Of a stretch of 64,000 nt of DNA, positions 25,564 through 33,859 are shown in pieces. The notes under the pieces are model-generated. The model had not been told where the DNA came from. It ran no database searches and saw nothing but the letters and a program-made list of their open reading frames with translations. Source of the DNA: Streptomyces albiflavescens (GTDB lineage: Bacteria; Actinomycetota; Actinomycetes; Streptomycetales; Streptomycetaceae); contig NZ_BMMM01000022.1 of the NCBI RefSeq assembly GCF_014645835.1, positions 66,449 through 130,448 of the forward strand. Reading direction: 5' to 3'. Each line of letters starts with the position of its first letter. The stretch's first letter is position 1. A program made the translations under genes and the position numbers.

Positions 25564-26163
25564 ATGCCCATCGTTTCACGCGGGTTCCACGGCCGAGCAC
25601 GGGATGCACGGCACAGACTTCCTCCTGGGCAGTACGAGACCGCCGACTTCCCCGTTCTGTCGGCAGGACCCACCCCTGCGGTGGACCTCGACCAGTGGGA
25701 ATTCACCATCCGCGCAGAGACCGGCGCACGGCACATCTGGGACTGGGCAAAGTTCATGGCGTTGCCCAGCCAAACGCAAACCGTTGACTTGCACTGTGTC
25801 ACCAAGTGGTCGAAGTTCGAGACGGAGTGGCAGGGAGTCTCCTTGGACGTCCTTCTGGAGGACGTGGAGACCAGTGCCGATTACGCGCTCGTTCACTCCT
25901 ACGGCGACTACACCACCAACGTCCCCCTGGAGGACCTCCTCGACGGGCAGGCATGGATCGCTTACCGATACGACGGCGAGGAACTCGCGCCGGAGCACGG
26001 CGGCCCCGCCAGGTTGCTGATTCCGCACCTGTACTTCTGGAAGTCCGCGAAGTGGGTGCGCGGCATCCAGCTGCTCGACGAGGAAGAGCGGGGCTTCTGG
26101 GAGAACATCGGCTACCACGACTATGGGGACCCATGGCGCGAGCAGCGGTATCAAGGCGACTGA
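25564..26163 (+). CDS. Sulfite oxidase-like molybdopterin oxidoreductase
   Basis: A 199-residue protein holding only the Mo-cofactor domain: MPIVSRGFHGRARDARHRLP, VDLHCVTKWSKFETEWQGVS (Cys near 79 is the Mo-ligand position), LVHSYGDYTTNVPLEDLLDG, APEHGGPARLLIPHLYFWKS and AKWVRGIQL. Start ATG 25564 has a G-rich site; longer frames are unlikely. Lacks the dimerisation domain, so it is of the YuiH/'sulfite oxidase-like' type. The flavin reductase gene overlaps its end by 31 bases, so the two proteins probably form an electron-transfer pair. Confidence 0.87.
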   Translation: MPIVSRGFHGRARDARHRLPPGQYETADFPVLSAGPTPAVDLDQWEFTIRAETGARHIWDWAKFMALPSQTQTVDLHCVTKWSKFETEWQGVSLDVLLEDVETSADYALVHSYGDYTTNVPLEDLLDGQAWIAYRYDGEELAPEHGGPARLLIPHLYFWKSAKWVRGIQLLDEEERGFWENIGYHDYGDPWREQRYQGD

Positions 26164-26885
26164 GCGACCGGCTGCGCTGGAAGGCTGCCCGTTTGACCGA
26201 TCGGCGCGTCGAGTCCCAAACTGCGCGCACCCTCGTCTTCGAGGTGCCCGACTGGCCGGGGCATCTGGCGGGACAGCATGTCGATGTACGGCTCACGGCG
26301 GAGGACGGCTACAGCACACAGCGCAGCTACTCACTGGCGTCGGCACCCGACGGCGAGAGCGTCGAGCTGACCGTTCAGCGCGTGGATGACGGCGAGGTCT
26401 CCCCGTACCTGACGGACGAACTCGCCGTGGGCGACGTGGTGGAGCTGCGCGGACCGGTCGGCGGATGGTTTGTGTGGCGTCCCGAGCAGAAGGAGCCGAT
26501 TCTGCTCGTGGCCGGCGGCTCCGGCCTGGTGCCACTGATGGCGATGATCCGCATGCGCCGCGCGATCGGCAGCCGTACGCCCTTCCGATTGGTGTACTCC
26601 GTGCGCAGCCCCGAGTACCAGCTCTTCGTATCGGAGTTGAGACGGGACGACCCGGGCCTCGACAAGACGTACCTCTACTCCCGCTCCACCCCACCACAGT
26701 GGCCACGGCCCCCCGGGCGGTTCACCGCTCCTGACCTGTCAGGCGCCGGGTGGCCACCGGATTTCGAACCCACTTGCTACGTCTGCGGTTCTACCGGCTT
26801 CGTCGAAAAGGCCGCCGGACTGCTGGTGGCTCTCGGCCACCACCCTGGCCGTATCCGAACCGAGCGTTTTGGACCCAGCAGATGA
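26133..26885 (+). CDS. Ferredoxin reductase-like FAD/NAD-binding protein
   Basis: A 250-residue FNR-type reductase: beta-barrel FAD domain with QRSYSLASAP (RxYSxx motif) and VGDVVELRGPVGGWFVW, then the NAD domain with LLVAGGSGLVPLMAM and the end CYVCGSTGFVEKAAGLLVAL. No [2Fe-2S] domain follows. Start ATG 26133 lies inside the preceding gene in another frame; translational coupling is likely. It would pass electrons from NAD(P)H to or from the Mo-domain protein. Confidence 0.87.
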   Translation: MARAAVSRRLSDRLRWKAARLTDRRVESQTARTLVFEVPDWPGHLAGQHVDVRLTAEDGYSTQRSYSLASAPDGESVELTVQRVDDGEVSPYLTDELAVGDVVELRGPVGGWFVWRPEQKEPILLVAGGSGLVPLMAMIRMRRAIGSRTPFRLVYSVRSPEYQLFVSELRRDDPGLDKTYLYSRSTPPQWPRPPGRFTAPDLSGAGWPPDFEPTCYVCGSTGFVEKAAGLLVALGHHPGRIRTERFGPSR

Positions 26886-26991
26886 CGCGAGGCAGGTGGC
26901 GTGCGCGGCCATGGGTGGTACCCCGCCAGTGGCCGGGCTCACCAGTGGCGACGACTCTCCAGGTGCATCGGCACAAAGCGAGGTGAATTCC

Positions 26992-27264
26992 ATGACCCTG
27001 ACGCCTGACTTCCTTGACGGCAACGCCGCCGCCGGGGACCTCGAGTCTCTGTTCGGAACCGACATGACCATGGCTTCCGGACGGTGCCGTGGCTGCGGCG
27101 AGCAGATGATGCTTGCCCAAACGCACGCCTACCTCGGTGGTCCCGGGATGGTGCTGCGCTGTCCCGGCTGCGACAGCGTCCTGCTTCGCCTGGTCCGCTC
27201 CCCCACCCAGATGTGGCTCGACGCCGGCGGACTGGATTACGTCAAGATCCCCACACCGGCCTGA
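26992..27264 (+). CDS. DUF6510 zinc-ribbon-like protein
   Basis: A 90-residue protein: FLDGNAAAGDLESLFGTDMT, then CRGCGEQ (two Cys) and LRCPGCDSVLLRLV (two Cys), a rubredoxin-like or zinc-ribbon Cys4 arrangement, ending WLDAGGLDYVKIPTP. GAGGTG stands before the ATG. It regularly accompanies the sulfite-oxidase-like/flavin-reductase pair in actinobacteria and may be its electron carrier or assembly factor; the role is inferred. Confidence 0.8.
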   Translation: MTLTPDFLDGNAAAGDLESLFGTDMTMASGRCRGCGEQMMLAQTHAYLGGPGMVLRCPGCDSVLLRLVRSPTQMWLDAGGLDYVKIPTPA

Positions 27265-27295
27265 CGTACGACTGTACGACCGGACGGGAGGCCTC

Positions 27296-27943
27296 ATGGC
27301 ACGCGAGAACGACCGCCTGCAAGGTCTCGCCTCGCGAGTACGTACCCCAGACGTCGCCGATGCCATGGGACGGATGCACCGCCACCGGTGTCACATCAAC
27401 GACCTGGTGACCCCAACCCCGGGCCGTATCCTCCTGGGCCCCGCGATAACGATCTCGTTCCTCCCCTCGTGCGAGGAAGCACTCCCACTCGAGCATTACA
27501 ACTTCTCCCAGCTGTTCCATGACGCCATCGAAAACGGTGCGCAGGGGCGGGTGCTGGTCCTGGCCGGCAACGGGCATCCCGGGGTATCGCTCGGAGGCGG
27601 ATCAAAGCTCTCGTTGGTGGCGGCACACGGTCTTGCGGGCGTCCTGGCCGACGGGCGTCTCCGGGACTTCACCGAAATCGCGACCTACGACTTCGCCGCC
27701 TATTGCTTGGGGCAGACAACCAAGTGGGGCGGCGATGTCGTGACACCCTTCGAGGCCAACCGGCCGGTCGTCGTGTCTGGCGTGACCGTCCGCCCAGGTG
27801 ATTACGTGTTCGCGGACGCATCCGGCGCTGTCGTCATCCCCGCCGCACAGGTCCTCGGCGTGCTCGAAGAAGCCAACCGCATCGCACAGGTCGAGGCAGC
27901 CTTCGTCGACAGGATCCGTAACGAAGCCCCCGCCGCCGAGTAA
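27296..27943 (+). CDS. RraA-like / HMG aldolase-family protein
   Basis: A 215-residue RraA-fold protein: TPDVADAMGRMHRHRCHIND near the start, GRILLGPAITISFLPSCEEA, VLVLAGNGHPGVSLGGGSKL, AAHGLAGVLADGRLRDFTEI (the GxLADGRxRD motif of 4-hydroxy-4-methyl-2-oxoglutarate aldolases and RraA) and PGDYVFADASGAVVIP. GGGAGG precedes the ATG. It ends the operon with the molybdopterin and flavin proteins. It may be a retro-aldolase; whether it ever binds RNase E cannot be told. Confidence 0.82.
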   Translation: MARENDRLQGLASRVRTPDVADAMGRMHRHRCHINDLVTPTPGRILLGPAITISFLPSCEEALPLEHYNFSQLFHDAIENGAQGRVLVLAGNGHPGVSLGGGSKLSLVAAHGLAGVLADGRLRDFTEIATYDFAAYCLGQTTKWGGDVVTPFEANRPVVVSGVTVRPGDYVFADASGAVVIPAAQVLGVLEEANRIAQVEAAFVDRIRNEAPAAE

Positions 27944-28029
27944 CCGCATCGCGGCGATCTGCCGTCGACGGGCGCGCTGCCCGCGATCGTCGGCGATGTC
28001 ATGACGGGCTTGGCTGCTGCCGGTCCCGG

Positions 28030-28210
28030 CCGGAGGGTGCACTGCCTGACGGCCTGGTCATGGAGCAGAGGAGCGACGGATTCCGTGCGATCGTCTTTGC
28101 CCAGCCTGGGCGCGTGCTGGTGCAGTCTCGCCACGGCGCGGACCTTACGCGGCGTTCTCGGAAATCGCCTCAGCGGTCTCCACGCTGATCACGGAGCCGC
28201 GACACTCTGT
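28030..28210 (+). pseudogene. ATP-dependent DNA ligase N-terminal remnant
   Basis: From about 28040: LPDGLVMEQRSDGFRAIVFA, then PGRVLVQSRHGADL, then after a one-base frame shift near 28150 AFSEIASAVSTLI. This matches the nucleotidyl-transfer region of ATP-dependent DNA ligases, but the active-site K-x-DG reads R-S-DG, so the adenylated Lys is lost. Homology ends at about 28200; no OB domain follows. A dead fragment in the 420-bp space before the convergent NmrA-like gene. Confidence 0.6.
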
Positions 28211-28365
28211 GCTCTTCGGGGAGATCCGTGCCTCCTGCGCTGCGATCATGGCCAGAAGGTCGTCGACGACGCCGCACCTTCACCGACAACCCAGCCGTCT
28301 TTCAGGCTCTGCCCCCTTACCAGCGCCGTGATCGCGGCAGCGAAGGGTGCTGGGCCGGGGTGACG

Positions 28366-29109
28366 CTATTGCGGCTTTGCGAGCCACTCGTCGAAGGTGG
28401 TTGGCGCGATGCGGGCGCCCTCGCCGGGCAGGAGTACGTCACCAGCCCACTCCGGGCCGAGCAGCGATTGCCACGTCGGCACGAGCTTGACCGCGTGTCC
28501 GCGCGTGTCGTTGGTGCGCCGGGCCATGTCCACCAGGTCCTGCGGCTCCGGGCCGGCGACATCGCGGTAACGCCCCTGCGGTGCGCTCGTGGCGATCTCG
28601 GTGAGGATGTCGGCCACGTCCGCGGGCGCGATCGGCTGTACGAGCAGCGGTGCGATCGTGGCGACGCCGTCCTGCTCGGTCCAACTTGTCAACGTTGCGG
28701 CGAAGTCGTGGAACTGCGTGAAAGGAACGATCGTCCATGGCACCGGGCCCTCGGTCACGAGGCGCTCCTGCTCGCGCTTTCCGGCGTAGTGCGGGTTGCC
28801 TTCAATACGATCGACACCGACGATCGAGAGCAGCACATGGTGACGGACACCGGCCCGTTCCTCGGCGGCGAGCAAGTTCCGGGTGGTCGTGCCGAAGTAC
28901 GCCACCGCCTGGTCCCGGTCGTCCGCCTCGTAGCTCGTGGCGTCCACGACGGCGTCGACGCCGGTCAGCGCGGCGTCCAGACCGTCCCCGGTGGTCAGAT
29001 CCACGCCGAGTGACCGGCTGATGCGCACGACTTCGTGTCCGGCCTGTTCCAGGGCGGCGACGGTGCGGGCCCCGATGTTCCCGGTTGCTCCGGCGACGGC
29101 GATGCGCAT
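28366..29109 (-). CDS. NmrA-like NAD(P)H-binding protein
   Basis: About 247 residues, atypical SDR without YxxxK. MRIAVAGATGNIGARTVAAL (GxxGxxG), VDAVVDATSYEADD, VRHHVLLSIVGVDRIEGNPH, YAGKREQERLVTEG, VPWTIVPFTQFHDFA. ATG 29109 is chosen for the GAGGAGAG site 6-9 bases before; the upstream frame to 29184 is not needed. Members sense NAD(P)H or reduce quinones. No partner gene is evident. Confidence 0.85.
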   Translation of the reverse strand: MRIAVAGATGNIGARTVAALEQAGHEVVRISRSLGVDLTTGDGLDAALTGVDAVVDATSYEADDRDQAVAYFGTTTRNLLAAEERAGVRHHVLLSIVGVDRIEGNPHYAGKREQERLVTEGPVPWTIVPFTQFHDFAATLTSWTEQDGVATIAPLLVQPIAPADVADILTEIATSAPQGRYRDVAGPEPQDLVDMARRTNDTRGHAVKLVPTWQSLLGPEWAGDVLLPGEGARIAPTTFDEWLAKPQ

Positions 29110-29262
29110 GGTGTTCTCTCCTCTGCCACTCCGGCTGCCGCTCATCTTTCCCCCGCTGTCGGCATCCGTGGGGTGGGCGGTCACAGGTGCAGGCCTCCCT
29201 CAGCGTCGCCCTCAGCGGCCGCGATCGCATCCCGTGACTGCACAGAGTTCAAAATGACCCGC

Positions 29263-29304
29263 TGCCGTTCGGTTTGCCGTCCGTCGACGACCAGCCGAAC
29301 GGCA
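29263..29304. repeat. 10-bp perfect inverted repeat
   Basis: TGCCGTTCGG (29263-29272) and CCGAACGGCA (29295-29304) with a 22-nt loop, in the gap between the NmrA-like gene and the insertion sequence. Could be an operator or an RNA hairpin; no gene is attached to it. Confidence 0.6.
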
Positions 29305-29436
29305 AGTCAGATCACGACCGCACTTCATGACGCCGTGAGCTGCGGAAAGAGGATGTGACACAGGTCCTTAGCTTGTTCCTTAACCTCGGGCCCGGTCGAG
29401 TGGTCACTCTTTGCAGTGATCTCAGGGTATGAGGGC

Positions 29437-29493
29437 GGCCTTCCTCGTGATCCTGAACTCTGCGACGAGATCCAGGGGTTCACGAGGAAGGCC
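29437..29493 (+). promoter_or_regulatory. RBS-sequestering hairpin in the IS leader
   Basis: GGCCTTCCTCGTGA (29437-29450) pairs perfectly with TCACGAGGAAGGCC (29480-29493). The ribosome site GAGGAAGG is inside the 3' arm, seven bases before the transposase ATG. Transcripts starting outside the element would fold and hide it, whereas a transcript starting within the loop would not. This fits the protection against read-through known for IS10 and IS50. Confidence 0.7.
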
Positions 29494-29498
29494 GTGGG

Positions 29499-30881
29499 AT
29501 GAGTGTGCTGCAACGGGCCGGCGAACGGGATGTGTTCGCCGAGCTGTCCCGCTTTCGGAGGGCCTTCTACGGGTGTCTGTCCGCGCGGGCGGATGCGTTC
29601 TTCGAGCTGACCGACGCGCTGCTGTGCGCGGACGGCCCGACCCGGACACCGGTCGAGCTGTCCCTGCTCGCCGAGCACCAGCGTGGATACGGCTCGCTGT
29701 ACGGTGCGTTGAACCATGGCCGCCTGGACGTGGACCGGCTGCGGGATCTCCTGGTGTCGATGCCACTACCGTGTTTCGGCGGACGGATCGTGCTCACCGT
29801 GGACGTCTCCCCGTGGCTGCGCTCGGACGCCGCGTGCTCGCCGGAGCGGCTGTACTCCTTCGTCGCCGCGCTGACGCCGGACCGTACCTCGTGGACCGTG
29901 GTGCTGGACACGGTCCGCCTCGGGCCCACCGACGACGCGGCGGCCGTCACCGCCAGCCAGCTCCGGCAGGTGGTTGAGAGGCTGATCGCGGCCGGTCAAT
30001 GGCAATGCGGCGACCGGAACATCCTGGTGGTGATGGACGCCGGCTACGACGTGATGCGCCTGGCCTGGCTGCTGCGCGACCTTCCCGTCGAGCTGGTCGG
30101 CCGCCTGCGCTCGGACCGTAACCTGCGGCTCCCGGCCCCGCCCCGCATCTACCAGCCCAAGGGCGGCCGGCCGCCCAGGCACGGCCCGGAGTTCAGCCTC
30201 GCGAGGCCGCAAACCTGGACGGAACCGTCGGTCGTGACGGTGAACGACACATCCCGCTACGGCAAGGCCGAAGCCCGGGCGTGGGACCGGCTCCACCCGG
30301 AACTCCAGCAGCGCTCCGCCTGGATCGACCACGACGGTGAACTCCCCATCATCGAGGGCACGTTGATCCGCCTCAAGGTCGATCACCTGCCCGGCGACCG
30401 CGACGCGCCACCGGTATGGCTGTGGTCCTCGGCCACCGGCGCCAGCCCGGCCGGCGTCGACTTCGTCTGGTCGTGCCATCTGCGAAGATTCGACCTCGAG
30501 CATACGTTTCGCCTGTTCAAACAGTCCCTGGGCTGGACCCGGCCGCGGCTACGTGAACCGGAGGCGGCGGACCGCTGGACCTGGCTCGTGATCATCGCGC
30601 ACACCCAGCTCCGCCTCGCCGCCCCGCTCGCCACCGACCAGCGCAAGCCCTGGGAGAAGACCACCCGCCCCGGCGTCGCTCTCACCCCCACTCGCGTCCG
30701 GCGCGGGTTCCGACACCTCCGGCCTCACCTGGCCTGCCCGGCCCGCGTGCCCAAACCCAGCCGCCCCGGCCCCGGACGCCCGCCAGGCTCCAAGAACCGG
30801 CACCCCGCCACCCGTCACGACGTGGGTAAAACCGTCAAACGCCCGAGCACCCTCTACGAACGAGACCAAGCTAGACATTAA
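29499..30881 (+). CDS. DDE-type IS transposase
   Basis: A 460-residue transposase, apparently of the group NCBI calls NF041680. RNase H-like core: IVLTVDVSPWLRSDAACSPE (first Asp), VVMDAGYDVMRLAWLLRDLP (second Asp) and the C-terminal FDLEHTFRLFKQSLGWTRPR with the Glu of the Y/H-x-FxxxKQxxG type. Ends in a basic tail rich in Pro, Arg and Lys. The frame is open and spans the element, so it is probably active. Preceded by the hairpin at 29437-29493. Confidence 0.88.
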   Translation: MSVLQRAGERDVFAELSRFRRAFYGCLSARADAFFELTDALLCADGPTRTPVELSLLAEHQRGYGSLYGALNHGRLDVDRLRDLLVSMPLPCFGGRIVLTVDVSPWLRSDAACSPERLYSFVAALTPDRTSWTVVLDTVRLGPTDDAAAVTASQLRQVVERLIAAGQWQCGDRNILVVMDAGYDVMRLAWLLRDLPVELVGRLRSDRNLRLPAPPRIYQPKGGRPPRHGPEFSLARPQTWTEPSVVTVNDTSRYGKAEARAWDRLHPELQQRSAWIDHDGELPIIEGTLIRLKVDHLPGDRDAPPVWLWSSATGASPAGVDFVWSCHLRRFDLEHTFRLFKQSLGWTRPRLREPEAADRWTWLVIIAHTQLRLAAPLATDQRKPWEKTTRPGVALTPTRVRRGFRHLRPHLACPARVPKPSRPGPGRPPGSKNRHPATRHDVGKTVKRPSTLYERDQARH

Positions 30882-30939
30882 GGATCAAGCTAGCGGGACG
30901 GCCATCCGGACCGGATCGCAGCCAAAGGGCGGCGGAACC

Positions 30940-31632
30940 TCAGCCGCGCCGCCCCTTCGCTTGTCCGGCCTTCACGTCGGCCGCGTACCGGTCCACGTAC
31001 TCCTGGCCTGAAAGCCGCAAGATCGCGTACGTGATCTCGTCGGTGACGGCCCGCAGCACCGCCTTCTGGTGCGCCCTACCCGTAAAGCGCGAGAAGTCCA
31101 GCGGTTCCCCGAAACGGATCGCGACCGGCCGGATCCTGGGCAGGACACGTCCCGGGGGCCAGATCTCGAAGGTCCCCACCATCGCGCACGGAATCACCGG
31201 AACCTGCGCGGCCAGCGCCATCACTGCCACTCCGACCTTGCCCTTGTACAGCTGGCCGTCGGGGGAACGCGTGCCTTCCGGGTAGATCGCGAGTAGCTCT
31301 CCCTTCGCCAGTACCCCCAGCCCCTCCCGGATCGCCGCCTGCCCTGCGGCCCTGCCCGACCTGTCGACCGAAATCTGCCCGGCACCGCGGAGAACGAGCG
31401 CGGTCAGTCGGCCCGTGAGGCCCGGCGCCGTGAAGTACTCCGCCTTGGCCAGGAACGTGATGCGCCGTTTCAGGACCGCGGGCATGAGGAGGGGGTCCGC
31501 GAAGGACAGGTGATTCCCGGCAACGATCGCCGCGCCCTTGGCCGGAACGTGCTCCAACCCCTCGGCCCGCGGCCGGAACAGCAGCCGCAGCATCGGCCCC
31601 AGCAGGACGAACTTGAGTACGTAATAGAACAT
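30940..31632 (-). CDS. 1-acylglycerol-3-phosphate acyltransferase, PlsC-type
   Basis: A 230-residue acyltransferase of phospholipid synthesis: acylates lysophosphatidate at the membrane. NHLSFADPLLM (N-H-x4-D catalytic motif, about 38-46), RGAGQISVDRSGR, YPEGTRSPDGQLYKGKVGVA (substrate-binding P-E-G-T-R) and VIPCAMVGT. N-terminal amphipathic helix MFYYVLKFVLLGPMLRLLF. Family and motifs are clear; whether it is a main or an accessory enzyme is not. EcsC gene next door in the same direction, 140 bp apart. Confidence 0.9.
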   Translation of the reverse strand: MFYYVLKFVLLGPMLRLLFRPRAEGLEHVPAKGAAIVAGNHLSFADPLLMPAVLKRRITFLAKAEYFTAPGLTGRLTALVLRGAGQISVDRSGRAAGQAAIREGLGVLAKGELLAIYPEGTRSPDGQLYKGKVGVAVMALAAQVPVIPCAMVGTFEIWPPGRVLPRIRPVAIRFGEPLDFSRFTGRAHQKAVLRAVTDEITYAILRLSGQEYVDRYAADVKAGQAKGRRG

Positions 31633-31772
31633 GGGCAGCTCCCAACTGCCAATCGGCCCCGGCTCGCGAGGTCAGTCACAGCGGGTCCGGGGCGCGCCCG
31701 CGTATCCGCGAGCGCCTCGGATGTTCCGTGCGAAAGGACGGAAATCGAGTCCGTGAGCCGAATGGCGGTGGC

Positions 31773-32426
31773 TCAGGAGTCGGCACCCGTGGGTGCCGAC
31801 TCCTGCCTGGGCAGCGCCCGCCAGGGGGCCTGACGCGCGCGCAGGTCGGCACGGATGCGCCGGGCGAGCCTTGTGGTGTCGTAGTGGTTCAGCCCGGCAC
31901 CGATGGCCGCGCCGACCATGAAGGGCATCAGCATGGGGATCTTGCGGACGGCGAGCGTGAGCAGCCGTCGGCGCAGCTCCTTCCTCACCCGGACGCTGAG
32001 CATGAGACTGACCGCGGAGGTCGGCTTCGTGGTGTTCAGGCCGCGCCTTCGCGTCCACTCCGCGAGATACAGTGCGGCACGCTGTCGAGCGGCTCCAAGC
32101 GCAGGCAGACCGTACACCTCGTGGAGTTCGGCGATGAGCTTGAACTCGACGGATGCCGTCCCGAGGATGCCGGTGGCCAGCTCGACGGGCATGGCCGGAG
32201 GAGTGGGCAACGCCGCGGCAGAACCCACGCCCGCTCCGACGGCCTCAGTGCCCCGCACCGCCCCGGTGACCGGGTGATCGGCGATCTCCTCCGGGCCCAG
32301 ACCGAGGAAGTGCCGACGCAACGTGTCCAGATCGCCGACCCGGATATGCGAAACCGCCTCAATCAGCTGCTCCGCGAGAGCAGGGGAGGTCAGCGACCAT
32401 TCATGGGCCCGCACCTCGGGCGACAT
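31773..32426 (-). CDS. EcsC-family protein
   Basis: A 217-residue EcsC-like protein: VELATGILGTASVEFKLIAE, LHEVYGLPALGAARQRAALY, VRKIPMLMPFMVGAAIGAGL and NHYDTTRLARRIRADLR. The ATG at 32426 has GGGAGGTG before it. EcsC proteins are membrane-associated, of unclear role, sometimes linked to ABC transporter or secretion function. Near the acyltransferase gene. Confidence 0.82.
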   Translation of the reverse strand: MSPEVRAHEWSLTSPALAEQLIEAVSHIRVGDLDTLRRHFLGLGPEEIADHPVTGAVRGTEAVGAGVGSAAALPTPPAMPVELATGILGTASVEFKLIAELHEVYGLPALGAARQRAALYLAEWTRRRGLNTTKPTSAVSLMLSVRVRKELRRRLLTLAVRKIPMLMPFMVGAAIGAGLNHYDTTRLARRIRADLRARQAPWRALPRQESAPTGADS

Positions 32427-32963
32427 GGCACACCTCCCGTTCGGCGGCGCTGTTCGACGGCCCCTTCCACCCCGTACCCGGTGGTACTTCATCGATTCGC
32501 GCGGGCGACGGCATGAGCGCTTCTGGTCGGAATGCGCTGGTCAGCGGCTAATCAGAACCAGCAGAGATTATTTCCCGGGAAGGGATTGATCGTTTCCCAC
32601 CGCGCACGTCGCTGCGGTTCCCGGTCAGCCAGGAGGCCTGCTGTCGCGGGGGTAAGCGTGCGCGCACGACATCTGCTGATGTCGGCGACTCCCAGCGGAC
32701 GATCTCCCATCATGAAGAAGCTCAAGGAGGCCGGTCTGCTCACCTCCCAGCGACGCGGCACCCGACTGCCCCCGCATCCGTGCACACCCCAGAGGAGCCA
32801 GTACCCGCACAGCAGCCTCATCCGGTCGAGTTTGGCTTTCGTTCCATGGACCGCCGAGCACGCCGAGGCGTCATGACGAGCTCAGCCCCGTCCTCTGCTG
32901 CGACGCGGCCAGGCTGGCCCTATACCAGCTCGCTCCCTGCACGACAGCGCGCGGTGACGACCG
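32427..32963. other. 540-bp gap holding an ArsR relic
   Basis: Apart from the ArsR-type fragment described separately at about 32680-32780, no coding frame with family likeness or ribosome site was found. Local GC falls near 32550-32600 (an AT-rich stretch around AGAACCAGCAGAGATTATTT), unlike the surroundings. Confidence 0.5.
32680..32780 (+). pseudogene. ArsR-family regulator fragment, frameshifted
   Basis: Reads TSADVGDSQRTISHH in one frame and then MKKLKEAGLLTSQRRGT in the next. Together they give the recognition helix and wing of an ArsR regulator (normally SQPTVSHHLKKLKEAGLL), with the shift at the CATCATGAAG around 32710. The metal-binding N-terminal part and the C-terminus are not found. 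A leftover of an arsenic or other metal-response gene. Confidence 0.7.
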
Positions 32964-33857
32964 TCATGCTCTCGAGTCGGCGGGCTGGGCGAGGATTGCG
33001 CCACACAGGGCAACGCATTCGGAGCAGATCCACACGTCGGGCCCGGCGACCAGGCGGCGCTCCTCGCTGCGGGCGTGACCGCAAAACGAGCAGCGATCAG
33101 CCTGCTTCTTTCCCGGGCGCCCGCGCCGGGAGCGCCGGCCGAAGGGGGTGCGTGGGACGTTGATGTAGCAGTGCAGCAGGCGCTTGATGTCGGCCACGTC
33201 CACGCCGAGGTCATTGAGGACGCGGCGGGCGCGGGAGCCGGGGTTGGTGGCGATAACGGCGAGCAGTTGCGGTGTGGTGACGGCGACCGGGGCGCAGGTC
33301 GGGGTGCGTTCGGTGGCCAGCTGCTCGGCGCCGGCCAGGGCTGCCTGGGCCTCAGCGGAGAAGACCGGTCGGCCTGCGCGGCTGGACTCGGCGGGATAGT
33401 CGAAGAGGCGGTGGCTGGATTCCCGGATCTTGTCGCGGCTGACGCCGAGCTGTTCCAGGGTGGCTGCGGCGACCCCGTCGGTAAGCAGGCCCAGCAGGAT
33501 GTGCTCGGTGCCTGCCTCGGCCAGCCCGTCGGCCTCAGCGGCGGCCAGCGCGGCGGCCAGACCGGCCTCGAGATCGCGACCGCGGATCAGTCCTGCGGTC
33601 GCGGGTGTCTGGGCGACGCGGTCGGCGTAACGCTGGCGGGCGGCTTGGCGGGAGACACCGAGGCGTTCACCGATGACGGTCCAGGAGTATCCGGCGTCAC
33701 GGGCCCGCCGTACGACCTGGTCGACGGCGGCGTCGGCCCGGCCGGACAGGTCGCCGGTGAGGGCGAGGACGGCTTCGAGCAGGTCGAGCGGGTCGTCACT
33801 CATTGCACGGGTATGGGCCGCCTGGATGAGCTGGTCCACCGTGGGCTCTGGGCTCAT
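32964..33857 (-). CDS. HTH + Clp N-domain + ClpX-type zinc finger protein
   Basis: About 297 residues. Residues 40-90 hold a sigma-like HTH (ARDAGYSWTVIGERLGVSRQ, AARQRYADRV); residues 100-235 hold a double Clp_N repeat (AEADGLAEAGTEHILLGLLT, LATERTPTCAPVAVTTPQLL, ALEQLGV-type ends); residues 255-290 hold a ClpX-like C4 zinc finger (CSFCGHARSEERRL, WICSECVALC). No ATPase or protease domain. ATG 33857 is the start; it lies immediately after overlapping dyads, so the mRNA may be leaderless. A DNA-binding protein coupled to Clp adaptor-type domains is the simplest reading; targets unknown. Confidence 0.82.
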   Translation of the reverse strand: MSPEPTVDQLIQAAHTRAMSDDPLDLLEAVLALTGDLSGRADAAVDQVVRRARDAGYSWTVIGERLGVSRQAARQRYADRVAQTPATAGLIRGRDLEAGLAAALAAAEADGLAEAGTEHILLGLLTDGVAAATLEQLGVSRDKIRESSHRLFDYPAESSRAGRPVFSAEAQAALAGAEQLATERTPTCAPVAVTTPQLLAVIATNPGSRARRVLNDLGVDVADIKRLLHCYINVPRTPFGRRSRRGRPGKKQADRCSFCGHARSEERRLVAGPDVWICSECVALCGAILAQPADSRA

Positions 33858-33859
33858 GC

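Larger units (their letters stand above)
29369..30892 (+). mobile_element. Intact insertion sequence, about 1.52 kb
   Basis: One transposase gene bounded by 15-bp terminal inverted repeats with one mismatch: TAGCTTGTTCCTTAA (29369-29383) and TTAAGGATCAAGCTA (30878-30892). The right repeat contains the transposase stop codon. No clear target duplication could be read next to the ends; CTTAG on the left and CTAG on the right may mark the target. No gene appears interrupted. Confidence 0.85.

Noticed and set aside
23853..25805. A 650-residue minus-strand frame
   Set aside because: Shadow of the metallophosphoesterase gene running into a non-coding gap.
29369..30892. IS interruption of a host gene
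   Set aside because: Flanking sequences do not join into a recognisable frame when the element is removed.
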